Position numbers and translations under genes: made by a program. From NCBI GenBank assembly GCA_027311065.1, contig DAICZP010000073.1:29133-93132 (forward strand): 64,000 nucleotides of DNA. Reading direction: 5' to 3'. Origin of the DNA: Thiomonas sp. Lineage in GTDB: Bacteria > Pseudomonadota > Gammaproteobacteria > Burkholderiales > Burkholderiaceae_C. The notes beneath the pieces were generated by a model. That model saw only the letters and a list, made by a program, of their open reading frames with translations, was not told the origin of the DNA and did not search any database. Positions 22,367 to 31,830 of this stretch are shown here, in pieces (position 1 is the first letter of the stretch; each line of letters starts with the position of its first letter).

Positions 22367-24701
22367 GATCGACTCCAAGTGCTGTGATGGCATCGCCATT
22401 GATTGCTACAAGGTTGCATGCGTGCAGACGCTCAATGGCTTGATCCCGGCGGTTCGCTGGGCGCACTGCGTTGGGGCCGATCCTTGGGATGTCGCGCAGC
22501 CGGGTAGGCGTGTTGCGCTCCGCAAGCCAGCGGTAAAGCGTCAAGGCCCAGTCCGGTACTGGGTCCGCTTTGCCGTCGAGTGCCGACAGCCACTGCGATA
22601 TCGAGTGCTGTGCCAAGGTTATGCCTGATTGCGCCTCGGCAAGAGCGACTGACTGGCCGCCACCAAACGCGGTCAGCACCCCAGCGATGCGGCATGCAAG
22701 TTCCGCCGCCCGCAGCGCGAAGGCCCGTACGTCTGCCAAGCTGCCGCGCCGGCCTTCTTCTTCCATCCCTTCAAAGAACTTTGCGATTGAGGCTCTGGCG
22801 TTAGCTGTAAGCGTCAGTGTGGGGAGGTTGTCGCACTCATGCGGCATCGGCAGCGATAGCAGCTTCTCGCAGCGATCCCAGTAAGCGCGGATTGCCTCGC
22901 TTTGCTCCGCCTGCCACGGTCGATCCTTGCGCGGCTGAAGCGGCGCAGGCCATGCGAGTAGAAATCGCGGCCAGAAGCCAATTCCCGACAGCGCATCGTC
23001 TGCCAGAACGTCGCCCAGCGCGGCAGGTTGAATCAGCAGGTGAGCGCTCAGGCGGACGCCATACCGCTCGGTTCGGCCACCACCTCCGCGAACGACGCTG
23101 ATATGGCCACGGTCCCAAAGGCCGCAAAGGCTCGCTGTGGTCTTGATCCGGTTCTCCTGGCTCATGGCGTGTCCGGCCAGGACGGCGCCCGCTTCAGTGC
23201 TGAAAATGCCTTGGGCAGCCACACCTTCATCGAAGCTGCGCCGCAATCCTTCAATGGTGAGATCTGCCGCCAGCCGATACGGGGCAGGCCCAAGTTCTGG
23301 AGCCGTTGCCTCGGCTTTTTTGCGCTTCGCCTTTTCCTGTTCGTGCATGTCACGCAGGAGTTGATACCGCTGCCCCTCACGGCGCTGAAATTCGTGAATG
23401 ACGCGCAGCGCGGGGCGGTCGGCGGTGTCCTTCCCATCGCCACTGTTCGCGACGGTCAGGCAGTAGAGGCTCAGCGGCTTTGTCGATCCATTCAAGGTCT
23501 GCACGTTGGCGATGCTCTGCGTGAGCAACGCGGCAGCGGCTAGCAGCGACTGACCGGCCATCGCGGGCGCTACCTGAGCCCCTGTTGCCAGATCGGCGGC
23601 AGCGGCGGCCAGCGGCCCAAGGGCATTGATCGGGTATGCCTGCTCCGTGTTTTGAAGCGCTGGCTTGAGGATGCTGGCAGCGCGGGCAATCGCGGCCTGT
23701 CGCGGCAGCCCGGGCAGCCGCGTCGCATCCTTCACCAGGTAGCGGACCGTGCCATAGGTGATGCCACCGTCCGGCTTATTGCTCGCCCAAGTGCGGTCAA
23801 ACACCTTCGCGTCGTACTTGTCCGATCTCATCGACCATTGGCGCGCTATGTCCTCGCCACTGGCCAGCCCAGTAGACGCAATCCCCCACAGGACATTACG
23901 CCAATTTTCGTACCCCATGCCGGGGTCAAGATGCGCGAGATCTGCCAGAATTTCGGCCTCGCTGACCTGGCCGGCGATTACGTCGCGAGCGAGTCCCAGC
24001 ACAGGCGCGCTGGTCCGCTGCGCCGCTGTGATGGCGATCTGCCCCATGATGTGATCAACGTCGATTGGCATCCCTTCAACGGCCTCTGACCTCGCGTTAC
24101 TCAACTGGTCAGCGGGACAGCGCGGCGAGTAGAAAAGCCTGGCCGGCTCTAGCGCACTGCGGTCGACGCAATGGTCCAGCCCGAGCATGCTTGCGACGTG
24201 TAGGCCGAGCGGCTTCAGTTGGGCGGGCAGCAGGGGATGGTTGATACCCAGGACGATGCGATAGCGTGGCGCGTCAGGAAGATGCTGAAAAGTTGTGTAT
24301 AGGTGGGCGGCCCACCCTTGAGCCCGGATGCGCTTGATTGTTTCATCCAGCGATGGCGGCTGGAGGTGTGGTGTGCTTTTCGCAGCCTCTATGTCGAGCA
24401 CCAAGAGGCTCAACGCTTGCACACGTTCACCTGTGCGCGGCCCGGGGTCGATCTGGGCCGGCATCCAGGCGGGGCCGTCTTTCAGATCGTTCACCGTCGC
24501 AGGGGTGACGACGCCACTAATTGCTACATGTTGGCCGAGTGCGTTGCCCAGTTGTTCCCACGTCACAGGCCCTGATTTTTTTACAGGGGAATGCCTATTA
24601 CTGACCAATGCGACGTTAATCCGCATAGAATTGACCATGTGCGCTGTATATTCGCTCGGATTATTGCAGGAGTCCGAGTGATTTTTTTCTTGGGCGATCA
24701 T
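22353..24701 (-). CDS. PrimPol / PriCT-2 / DUF3987 primase-helicase
   Basis: This 782-residue replication protein has three recognisable parts. An N-terminal primase-polymerase-like domain (SLLVLDIEAAKSTPHLQPPS, TTFQHLPDAPRYRIVLGINH, CVDRSALEPARLFYSPR) is followed by a PriCT-2 segment (YENWRNVLWGIASTGLASGE, TWASNKPDGGITYGTVRYLV). A large DUF3987 helicase-like domain completes it, with NSGDGKDTADRP in the P-loop position and FSTEAGAVLAGHAMSQENRI. The ATG overlaps the upstream stop (ATGA). It is the largest gene of island B and probably lets the excised element replicate, as the alpha protein does for phage P4. Confidence 0.85.
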   Translation of the reverse strand: MIAQEKNHSDSCNNPSEYTAHMVNSMRINVALVSNRHSPVKKSGPVTWEQLGNALGQHVAISGVVTPATVNDLKDGPAWMPAQIDPGPRTGERVQALSLLVLDIEAAKSTPHLQPPSLDETIKRIRAQGWAAHLYTTFQHLPDAPRYRIVLGINHPLLPAQLKPLGLHVASMLGLDHCVDRSALEPARLFYSPRCPADQLSNARSEAVEGMPIDVDHIMGQIAITAAQRTSAPVLGLARDVIAGQVSEAEILADLAHLDPGMGYENWRNVLWGIASTGLASGEDIARQWSMRSDKYDAKVFDRTWASNKPDGGITYGTVRYLVKDATRLPGLPRQAAIARAASILKPALQNTEQAYPINALGPLAAAAADLATGAQVAPAMAGQSLLAAAALLTQSIANVQTLNGSTKPLSLYCLTVANSGDGKDTADRPALRVIHEFQRREGQRYQLLRDMHEQEKAKRKKAEATAPELGPAPYRLAADLTIEGLRRSFDEGVAAQGIFSTEAGAVLAGHAMSQENRIKTTASLCGLWDRGHISVVRGGGGRTERYGVRLSAHLLIQPAALGDVLADDALSGIGFWPRFLLAWPAPLQPRKDRPWQAEQSEAIRAYWDRCEKLLSLPMPHECDNLPTLTLTANARASIAKFFEGMEEEGRRGSLADVRAFALRAAELACRIAGVLTAFGGGQSVALAEAQSGITLAQHSISQWLSALDGKADPVPDWALTLYRWLAERNTPTRLRDIPRIGPNAVRPANRRDQAIERLHACNLVAINGDAITALGVDHAQH

Positions 24702-25060
24702 GCGGCCTCCAGCGTGGAATAGAGATGGCCCTTGGCTTCTACGCGGAAAACAAGTGCAAAGGCTGCGCGGCATTCCTTGCAGTAAAGGGGGATGCGCAGC
24801 GCCGCGAATAGGTGGGTGTCATGCAGGACGCGCTCTGCATGTGCAGCGCCATCGACAAGGCACAGGTTGATGGCGTGGCGCCCTTGGTCCTCATTGCTCC
24901 TGTAATAACAGCCTTCGTACTGGATTTCATGCGCGAAGCGCAAGCCGCCAGTCTTGCAGTCAGGGCACACGTGGACGACCTTCTGCCCGAGGTTGGATAG
25001 GACGTAAGGCCCCGCCACTGGCGCTTGGCCAGCAACGAATGGAAAGCGCGGCTTAAACAT
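24698..25060 (-). CDS. Zinc-ribbon protein of island B
   Basis: This 120-residue protein has two CxxC pairs (VCPDCKTGG and YCKECRAAF) that would coordinate zinc, with a histidine-containing middle. It overlaps both alpA and the primase gene by a few bases, so the three are translationally coupled. Its function is unknown; nucleic-acid binding is plausible. Confidence 0.6.
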   Translation of the reverse strand: MFKPRFPFVAGQAPVAGPYVLSNLGQKVVHVCPDCKTGGLRFAHEIQYEGCYYRSNEDQGRHAINLCLVDGAAHAERVLHDTHLFAALRIPLYCKECRAAFALVFRVEAKGHLYSTLEAA

Positions 25061-25247
25061 GGCTCACCTCGCTCTTGAGCGCCTTCAGCCACTTGGCGAC
25101 GTCTGACGCATACCAGCCCACGGCGCGCTGACCGAGCTTCACCGGCTTGGGAAATTCGTCGCGTGCGAGCTTGTCATAGATCGTTGAGCGTGCCTGCCCT
25201 GTCAGCCGTGCGACCTCGGGCAGTCTCAAGATCGGGTCGATGTCCAT
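25053..25247 (-). CDS. alpA: AlpA-family regulator/excisionase
   Basis: This 64-residue protein is a canonical AlpA (MerR-like helix-turn-helix): ILRLPEVARLTGQARSTIYD followed by FPKPVKLGQRAVGWYASDVA and KWL. AlpA proteins activate the integrase or act as excisionase on P4-like islands. The ATG at 25247 is chosen because the 26 residues ahead in the ORF track are not AlpA-like. Confidence 0.92.
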   Translation of the reverse strand: MDIDPILRLPEVARLTGQARSTIYDKLARDEFPKPVKLGQRAVGWYASDVAKWLKALKSEVSHV

Positions 25248-25340
25248 TTGAATATCTCCAGTTCCCACCGAGCGGCATTGCACGGTGCTGGAAGAATTGT
25301 CTAATTGGACTCGCGGCACTGTCACTGCACGTTTATTCCG

Positions 25341-25985
25341 CTAAAAGCTCTCCAGCCCTTCTTTGTGCATCTTGACCATCAGTTCCAACTCGGGTGTGCC
25401 CTTAAAGGCGCTGTATGCCTTCAGAGCACTGGATTCGCTGATTCCGTCACGCTCAAGACTCGCGCAGGCGTCCTCAACCTTGAGGCCGGAATCCATTGCG
25501 CACTTGACGCGAGCAGCAATCATCAGCGTCCTATAGCTGGTTTTTTCTGATGCTTTGCGCCCCCGTTTGCGGGGCAATGGTCGCGGATTTCGGATTAGGT
25601 AGGCAACTGCTATCGGGTCTGTAGATCGTCCATCCAATTCGCGCCGATGCGCGTATTCCCTGATTTGACGATCCGCCACAGCTCTGAGGTCGTCAATGAG
25701 TGACGCCGGATTACCTCTCGGGTGCTGTCTAACCTGCTCCGATGCTTTCCAATAGGCACCATGCTCGGCAAGACTCACCAAATCTTGGATGTGGCACGGC
25801 AGATCAAACAAGTCCGGCGCATCGCCCCATGAAATTTGCTCGGAGTCCAGCAGATCGGCGACCATGCGTTCAGCCTCTGCTTGGTTGGCGTCATGAGGCA
25901 GCTTGCTCGGATCGACGGGCAGGCTCGGCACCACCAGCCTGGGCTCTGGTGTTGGCGGGTTGCGCGGCTTAGTTCTGCGTGTCAT
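25341..25985 (-). CDS. Hypothetical protein between alpA and integrase
   Basis: This 214-residue soluble protein begins MTRRTKPRNPPTPEPRLVVP and contains CHIQDLVSLAEHGAYWKASE, NPRPLPRKRGRKASEKTSYR (basic) and a helical C-terminus. I see no known domain. The start at 25985 excludes an upstream extension that overlaps the integrase 3' end. It is the first cargo gene after the integrase on island B. Confidence 0.6.
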   Translation of the reverse strand: MTRRTKPRNPPTPEPRLVVPSLPVDPSKLPHDANQAEAERMVADLLDSEQISWGDAPDLFDLPCHIQDLVSLAEHGAYWKASEQVRQHPRGNPASLIDDLRAVADRQIREYAHRRELDGRSTDPIAVAYLIRNPRPLPRKRGRKASEKTSYRTLMIAARVKCAMDSGLKVEDACASLERDGISESSALKAYSAFKGTPELELMVKMHKEGLESF

Positions 25986-26046
25986 TTTTCGCCCCAGTTC
26001 TTGTTCTGCGAACGGCCAAAAGCCCTGATGGTGGTTTCGGTCATGC

Positions 26047-27249
26047 TCAAGCTGCGTGCGCCATGTGGACGACATTGCTCGCCCCGCCGCAATAACTGGC
26101 CCAGGCGTCCATGAGTTCCCGGCGCTTGTCGAATAGATCAGAGCGTTGATAGGCGGCTTCCACCTTGTCCGGGTTACCGTGCGCCAGGCACAGTTCACAC
26201 ACGCGGGCAGGGAAGGCGGTTTGTTCTGCCGCCCAGTCGCGGAATGCGCTCCGGAAACCGTGCACGGTCACATCGGAGGCGACGCTGTGCAATGTCTTGT
26301 TGACGGCCACATCAGACAATAGGCCGCCGCGTGCGCCGGGGAATACCAGCGCGCAGTCCTCACGCCGCCACTGCTGCACGGTGCGCAGGATTGCCAGCGC
26401 GTCCTCTGGCAGCGGCACGCGGTGCGGCTTGGCAGCCTTCATGCGTGCCGCCGGGATCGTCCAGACCTTAGCCGCCAGGTCGATTTCATCCCATGTCGCC
26501 CCGCGTCCTTCGCCCGATCGGCAGGCGGTCAGGATGAGGAAACGAAGTGCCAGGGCCGATACATGCCCCTTGTCGCGCAGCGCGGCCATGATGCGGGGCA
26601 GGTCGGCGTAAGGGGCTGCCGCATGATGTTCCTTCGTGCGCACCTTGTCGGGCTTCGGCAGCACCTTGTCAAGCATGCCCTTCCAGCGCGCCGGATTGCG
26701 TGTGCCGTCGCACAGGTCATGCACAGCGGCATAGTCCAGTACGGCCTCGATGCGCTGGCGCACTCGTGTCGCCGTTTCGGTCTTGGTTGCCCACATCGGC
26801 AGCAGGATGGCCTTTACATCGGCCAGGCTGACCTCCGCCGGAGCCTTTTCCCCCAGGGATGGATAGGCATAGTCTCGCAGCGTGTTCGCCCACTGCTGGG
26901 CATGCTTGGCATTGCGCCAGCCCGGGCGCTTGGCCTCAATCAGTGCCGCCGCGCACTGCTGGAAGGTCATGCCCTGCGGCTTGGCGTTGCCGCGAAGCAA
27001 CTCGGCAGGGTCGCGGCCATCGGCATAGGCGGCGCGCATTCCTGCGGCCAGTTCACGTGCGGCCTTGAGTGTGCGTGCGTTCACGGAACCCAGCCCAAGC
27101 TCGCGCACGCGGCCTTTTTCTTTGAACCGGTACACCCAGGCGCGAGAGCCGCCCTTGACTCGCAAATACAGGTTGCCGCCGTCGCTGTGAAAGCCCTCGG
27201 GCAGCGTGTCCACTTGCCGGGCTGTGAGCTTGCCTATCGTGGTTGCCAT
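26047..27249 (-). CDS. int: P4-type tyrosine recombinase (island B integrase)
   Basis: This 400-residue integrase has the N-terminal arm-binding domain (GFHSDGGNLYLRVKGGSRAW, RELGLGSVNARTLKAARELA). Catalytic residues are Arg in LTACRSGEGRGATWDEID, the HGFR box in VTVHGFRSAFRDWA, His in LCLAHGNPDKVE and Tyr in AAYQRSDLFDKRRELM. It is distinct from the island A enzyme but shares the architecture. The gene begins about 200 bp from att copy 3. The long plus-strand ORFs opposite are shadows. Confidence 0.92.
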   Translation of the reverse strand: MATTIGKLTARQVDTLPEGFHSDGGNLYLRVKGGSRAWVYRFKEKGRVRELGLGSVNARTLKAARELAAGMRAAYADGRDPAELLRGNAKPQGMTFQQCAAALIEAKRPGWRNAKHAQQWANTLRDYAYPSLGEKAPAEVSLADVKAILLPMWATKTETATRVRQRIEAVLDYAAVHDLCDGTRNPARWKGMLDKVLPKPDKVRTKEHHAAAPYADLPRIMAALRDKGHVSALALRFLILTACRSGEGRGATWDEIDLAAKVWTIPAARMKAAKPHRVPLPEDALAILRTVQQWRREDCALVFPGARGGLLSDVAVNKTLHSVASDVTVHGFRSAFRDWAAEQTAFPARVCELCLAHGNPDKVEAAYQRSDLFDKRRELMDAWASYCGGASNVVHMAHAA

Positions 27250-27444
27250 CGTCTGATCTCCGGTCACTTCGCGCCTGGCATCTGTTGTGCAGGTCGGGTG
27301 GACTGTCTTACCGTTGATCTTACCGTAAAGCTCGGATCACAGGGGATGACGTTGGACGTTTCTGAACTCTAAAGTTTCATAAGTATTTGAAAAAAAACGA
27401 ACTATCGTACGACGTTAGATCTCTCTAGAACTTAGTTCGGCGGG

Positions 27445-27459
27445 CACCCTTTCCGCCAG
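27445..27459 (+). repeat. att-like direct repeat, copy 3
   Basis: CACCCTTTCCGCCAG matches copy 1 over 15 bp and copy 2 over 14 bp. It lies 195 bp outside the island B integrase and marks the right end of the island. No terminator follows this copy. Confidence 0.75.
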
Positions 27460-27889
27460 TGAATCAAGGACTTACGTTCCGTTCACAGGGCTCCGCAATG
27501 GGGCATCCTGATACGGAATCGGGCGTGCGATACGAAATGCGCACGGGCGAGGGCCATCTTAGCCGCGTGAACGCCGACGGGGAGGCATCTCCGCGCCCCG
27601 CTGGGGCAATCCTGTACACCACCTGCTGACATCCAGAGTCGCACGATCGACGTGGACTGTCGCTCGCTGGCAACGTGGCCTCCGACGATCCGCCCGATCT
27701 ATCGCTGTTTCGGAGCAAAGGACCCCTGCTCTTGTACGGGCTCCACCCGGACGAGACAGGGCCGAGATGGCGAATGATCCGGCTATCGGCTTCTCATCCA
27801 TCGCTCGCTGGGTCAGTCCGTAATGAAAGCCCAGGCGGTGCAAGGCCTGCACCAACTCACTGGCGATCCATTCGTCCCCCAGCGGACTC
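27460..27889. other. Island-edge stretch without an intact gene
   Basis: The ORFs here are mutually overlapping shadows with no Shine-Dalgarno. The right side merges into the IS4 transposase fragment, so part of it may be decayed IS sequence. Confidence 0.4.
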
Positions 27890-28214
27890 GAGCGATTGCT
27901 GGCCAGCAATCGCGACGAGGGCAGCTTCCCACCCGATGTCTTCAACGACCTCTACCACCAACGCTGGCGCATCGACGAAGCCTTCAAACACATCAAGCAT
28001 CGACCGCACTTGGAGTGCATCTCGGGGCTGTCCCAGCATGCCCTGCTCGTCGACGTGGCCACCGAGATCCTCGCCGACAACATCACCACGCTGCTGTGCA
28101 CCGCCGCCCGAGACCAGTCCGACATGTCCGCCCGCTCGCGCAAGTGCAACCGCGCTTACGCCGCCGCACTCTCGCCTGGCGTTCTGCCGCGCCTGTTGCT
28201 CGCCGCCGTCACGC
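27890..28214 (+). pseudogene. IS4-family transposase C-terminal fragment
   Basis: The frame reads LLASNRDEGSFPPDVFNDLY followed by HQRWRIDEAFKHIKHRPHLE and SGLSQHALLVDVATEILADN. This is the end of an IS4-type DDE transposase, including the YREK-like YHQRWRIDEAFK motif with the last catalytic Glu. Upstream catalytic parts are missing, and the fragment runs into an ABC transporter gene. Confidence 0.8.
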
Positions 28215-29693
28215 GTGGAGCAGTCGATCGAGGAGCGCGCGACGCGCTCGGTGCATGAGATCGTGGCGCGGGGCATCGCGGGTTTCCCGGACCTACGGGT
28301 GCATGAGCAGGCCGATTTGCGAGAACTCGCTGTGCTGGCGGCGAAGGCGGCCGACCGTGCGGCAGATTTCGTGGGCAGAGGCTTCACCGTGTTGTTCGGC
28401 CTTGCCACAGGTGTTCCCGTGCTCCTGCTGACGGCGACGGTTGCTTGGTGGGTGCCGGTCGTGTTGCTGATAGGCCTGGTTCCCACGGTCTGGCTGCGCG
28501 CGCAGGCCGAGCGCAGCATCTGGACGGTAAACGAGCATACCGCGGCAACCTTGGCAGACCTCGGCATCCTGCGGCGCGTGCTGACCCAGCCTGAGTTCGC
28601 GAAGGACCTGCGCATCTATTCGATGCACTCCGGATTGCTTGCGCAATGGTCCACCGCCTATGCGCGGATCCTGCGGGCACTTTTCTCGGTCCGGGCACGT
28701 GGGGCGCTGCGCCTGGGTGTTTCCGCTGCGTTCACCGGGGCATGCTTGGTCGTCCCCTTCGTCGCCGTCGCGCTCGGTTTCCGGAGCGGACATTACGGTG
28801 TGGAGGATCTGGTGGTGTTGTTCGGGGCGCTTATCAACGTGAGCAACGCGCTCGGGCTCGTGAGTTACAACTGCGGCGGTTTGCTGGCTGCAACCTACGC
28901 CTTTGGCTCGCTCCGCCGCTTTCAGCGAGCCTGCGAGTCTGCGGCCCAGGTTTCCACCATGTTCGCTGGCCGCGCCGCGCCTGGGCTGGCGCTGGAATTG
29001 CGCCATGTGGAGCTTCGCTACGCGCAGACCGGCACCGCCGCGTTGGCGGAGCTGTGTTTCAAACTCCGGCAGGGTGAAACCGTGGCCATCGTAGGCCCCA
29101 ACGGCGCGGGCAAATCCACCTGGCTCAAGCTGAGCTGCGGCCTACTCGCGCCAACGGCGGGTCGCATCGCCTGGAGCCGGGCCGACTGCCGCAAGGATCC
29201 GAAGATCGTCGCGGTATTTCAGGAGTGCACGCCGTTGCCTCTGACGGTGCGCGAGGCGCTGGTCACCCGCGACGAGCAAGCAGCTCGCCGGAGTCTTGTG
29301 GCCGTGGGGCTGGACTTCCTTGCGGATAACCTGGACGTACCTCTGAGTTCGGAGCGCAGCGGAGGACGTGATCTCTCCGGAGGGCAGTGGCAGCGCCTGG
29401 CCATTGCTCGGGCGATGGTGCATGCCAAAGACGCCGACCTGCTGGTGTTCGATGAGCCGACCTCGGCCCTGGACCCTGAGTCCGAGGCGGCGATCATGCA
29501 GTTGCTGCTGGACATGGCGCAGGGCCGCAGTGCGCTAGTGGTGAGCCATCGCCTCGCGCTGACGCGGTTCGTGGACCGCATCGTCGTGCTGGAGCACGGG
29601 CGCATCGTCGAGCAGGGATCCCACCAGGAATTGACGCGTCGGGGCGGCCGTTACGCCATGATGTTCGAACACCAAGCCCGGTTCTACCGCTGA
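28215..29693 (+). pseudogene. ABC exporter (permease-ATPase), 5' truncated
   Basis: This is the last 492 residues of a half-size ABC exporter. Transmembrane segments are visible (VLFGLATGVPVLLLTATVAW and a later SVSAAFTGACLVVPFVAVAL-like helix pair). The nucleotide-binding domain is complete: Walker A VGPNGAGKSTWLKLS, signature DLSGGQWQRLAIARA, Walker B LLVFDEPTSALDPES and H-loop VVSHRLAL. The first transmembrane helices and start are missing, replaced by the IS4 fragment; GTG 28215 merely opens the surviving frame. Type I exporters of this family are usually about 590 residues. It may still be expressed but is unlikely to fold into a working transporter. Confidence 0.78.
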
Positions 29694-30072
29694 ACCGTCG
29701 GCGACAACTATCTTGAGCGGTTGACGCACGCCGCCGGGGTGCGTGAAGCGGTCGGGTCGTAGAGTGGCCTGCCTCGATGAGGAGGCAGCCACTGTGCCCG
29801 GTAAACGCATCACGGACCATCATTGACCCGTTTGGTGCTCCGCAAAATGGAATTGCCAAGCGTTCGACGGCCTCGCGGAGCTCCCTCGCGGGGTGGGCTG
29901 AGAGTTGCTGCATCCGGGCCGTCGACAGGCGACCTGACGGTTGCAGACGGCCTGCGCATGATTGTGCTGACCGAGTGGCGATTTGGATATATTGTGTTTG
30001 TCGTATCCATACTGAGATCGTGGTTGCCAGATCAAATTGACGGCGATTTGGAAAAGTTGTAAAAATCGTCGC
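29694..30072. other. Intergenic stretch with possible IS21-start remnant
   Basis: At 29793 the plus strand reads GTG then PGKRITDHH and a stop, which resembles the first residues of IS21-type IstA proteins. Nothing else of such an element remains. The rest probably contains the promoter of the abiE pair, with a TATATT-like -10 near 29988. Confidence 0.35.
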
Positions 30073-30810
30073 ATGGCTACGACGAATCCAAGCAAGTTAA
30101 ATCTCCTCTACACCCGACTGGCCCCGGGAACGCCGCTGACCTCGGAGGACTTGGGGGGCTTGGGTATCTCTGCCGACCTGGGGGTTCACTATGTCCGGGC
30201 AGGGTGGCTCACGCGCCTTGCCCGCGGGGTGTTCTGCCGCCCGAACGATCCCCTGGCGCTGCATCCAAGCCTGTTGCTGCTGCAGCGCAGGTTCGAGGGG
30301 CTGCATGTCGGCGGCAAGTCGGCGCTGGACTGGTATGGCGTGCGCCAGTACGTGCCGCAGCAACCCGTGCTGCATCTGTATGGCTGGAAGGCGGCGCGGC
30401 TGCCCGAATGGTTCACGGAACGCTTTCCGGCCGAGTACCACCGCAAGCGACTGTTCGACGAGCAGCCGGGGGCCTTGCTGCACGTCGGCGCGTTCGAGCA
30501 GCGCGGCGCAGCGCCGCAAGTGTCGGCGCCGGAGCGCGCATTGCTCGAGCTGTTGAGCGAGGTCGGCGTGCGCCAACCCTTGCAGGAAGCTCGGGAACTG
30601 GTCGAGAGCGCGTACAGCCTGCGCGCCGACGTGCTGCGCGAGCTTCTCCAGCATTGCACGAGCGTCAAGACCGTGCGGCTGTGCCTGCAGCTTGGCCGCG
30701 AGGCGTCGTTGCCCTGGGTGGACAAGCTCGATCCGGCCACCTTGCCCACGGGCAGCGACCGGCCGTGGGTAACTCGATCGGCGGAGGGGCTGCTGGTGCT
30801 CAAGCCATGA
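30073..30810 (+). CDS. abiEi: AbiEi-type antitoxin / transcriptional repressor
   Basis: This 245-residue protein is the antitoxin of a type IV AbiE toxin-antitoxin pair. An N-terminal winged helix (GTPLTSEDLGGLGISADLGV, WLTRLARGVFCRPNDP) and the following AbiEi core (HVGGKSALDWYGVRQYVPQQ, SAPERALLELLSEVGVRQPL) match the family. Relatives bind inverted repeats upstream of the operon and repress it. MATTNPSK is the natural start; the ORF-track extension is excluded. The stop overlaps the toxin start as ATGA. Confidence 0.88.
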   Translation: MATTNPSKLNLLYTRLAPGTPLTSEDLGGLGISADLGVHYVRAGWLTRLARGVFCRPNDPLALHPSLLLLQRRFEGLHVGGKSALDWYGVRQYVPQQPVLHLYGWKAARLPEWFTERFPAEYHRKRLFDEQPGALLHVGAFEQRGAAPQVSAPERALLELLSEVGVRQPLQEARELVESAYSLRADVLRELLQHCTSVKTVRLCLQLGREASLPWVDKLDPATLPTGSDRPWVTRSAEGLLVLKP

Positions 30811-31727
30811 ACCAGATCTACCTGGATACCGCGCGCCTGCTCACGCAGGTGGCGCCGCTGGTGTTCGTGGACGACACCTTTGCGCTGAAGGGCGGCACGG
30901 CGATCAACCTGTTCGTGCGCGACATGCCGCGCCTGTCGGTTGATCTCGATCTGGTCTTTCCCGACTACACGCTGCGGCGCGACGAGGCGCTGGCGCGCAT
31001 CAACGAGGCTGTCCGGAAAGCCGCCGAGCGTTTGACGAAGCGTGGGTTCCAGACGTATGCGCCTGCAACAGCAGCAGGGGAGACCAAGTTGCTGGTGCGC
31101 CGCGGGGCAATCCAGGTCAAGGTCGAAGTCAATTTCGTCATGCGTGGCACGGTGCAGCCGGTGGGCCGCGCCTCGCTCACGCCGTCAGCGCGCGACGTGC
31201 TGATGGCCGATCTGGATATCCCGGTGGTATCGCTGGACGACGTGTATGGCGGGAAGCTGGTCGCGGCACTGGATCGCCAGCACCCGCGCGACCTGTTCGA
31301 TGTGATGCAGCTTCTTGCGCACGAGGGCATCACGCCTGGCATCCGGCGCGCATTCGTGGTTTATCTATGCAGCAGCAACCGGCCGATTCATGAGGTGCTG
31401 TTTCCGGTGTTGCGAGACATCCGGCACGACTACGAGCACAACTTCCTGGGCATGACGGCCGAGCAGGTGTCGCTCGATGCACTGCTCTCCGTGCGGGAGC
31501 GCATGGTGCGCGAAATCCAGCAGGGTCTGGACGACAGCGAGCGGCGCTTCCTGCTGTCGCTGGCCGCCGGCATGCCAGACTGGTCACTGCTGGGCATCGC
31601 TCACCTCGAACATCTGCCGGGCATCCGCTGGAAGCTGCACAACCTGGAGCAGTTGCAGAAAACAGACGCGAAGAAGTTTTCCGCGCAGGGAGACCTTCTC
31701 AAAGAGATGCTGTCCCACAAGCCGTGA
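30807..31727 (+). CDS. abiEii: AbiEii-type nucleotidyltransferase toxin
   Basis: This 306-residue protein belongs to the AbiEii/MenT nucleotidyltransferase family. The catalytic motif ALKGGTAINLFVRD followed by SVDLDLVFPDY supplies the GGT and DxD residues that bind nucleotide and metal. VVSLDDVYGGKLVAALDRQH and PRDLFDVMQL carry the conserved downstream Lys and Asp. Characterised members inhibit growth by adding nucleotides to tRNA ends and also give phage abortive infection. ATGA overlap with abiEi. Confidence 0.9.
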   Translation: MNQIYLDTARLLTQVAPLVFVDDTFALKGGTAINLFVRDMPRLSVDLDLVFPDYTLRRDEALARINEAVRKAAERLTKRGFQTYAPATAAGETKLLVRRGAIQVKVEVNFVMRGTVQPVGRASLTPSARDVLMADLDIPVVSLDDVYGGKLVAALDRQHPRDLFDVMQLLAHEGITPGIRRAFVVYLCSSNRPIHEVLFPVLRDIRHDYEHNFLGMTAEQVSLDALLSVRERMVREIQQGLDDSERRFLLSLAAGMPDWSLLGIAHLEHLPGIRWKLHNLEQLQKTDAKKFSAQGDLLKEMLSHKP

Positions 31728-31749
31728 GCTCGGATCGCGCCCACGACCG

Positions 31750-31830
31750 GCCTGGAGTTGACCCGTTTTCGTGGACACCTGATCTTTTGATGAAGGAGTC
31801 CACATCATGGCCAAGACACGTTCCGCGGAA
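31750..31830 (+). repeat. Possible IS3-family end remnant
   Basis: GGAGTTGACCCGTTTTCGTG and GACACC resemble IS3 termini. They are followed by a Shine-Dalgarno-like AAGGAG and an ATG opening MAKTR, like an IS3 orfA start. The reading frame is lost after a few codons. Confidence 0.4.
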
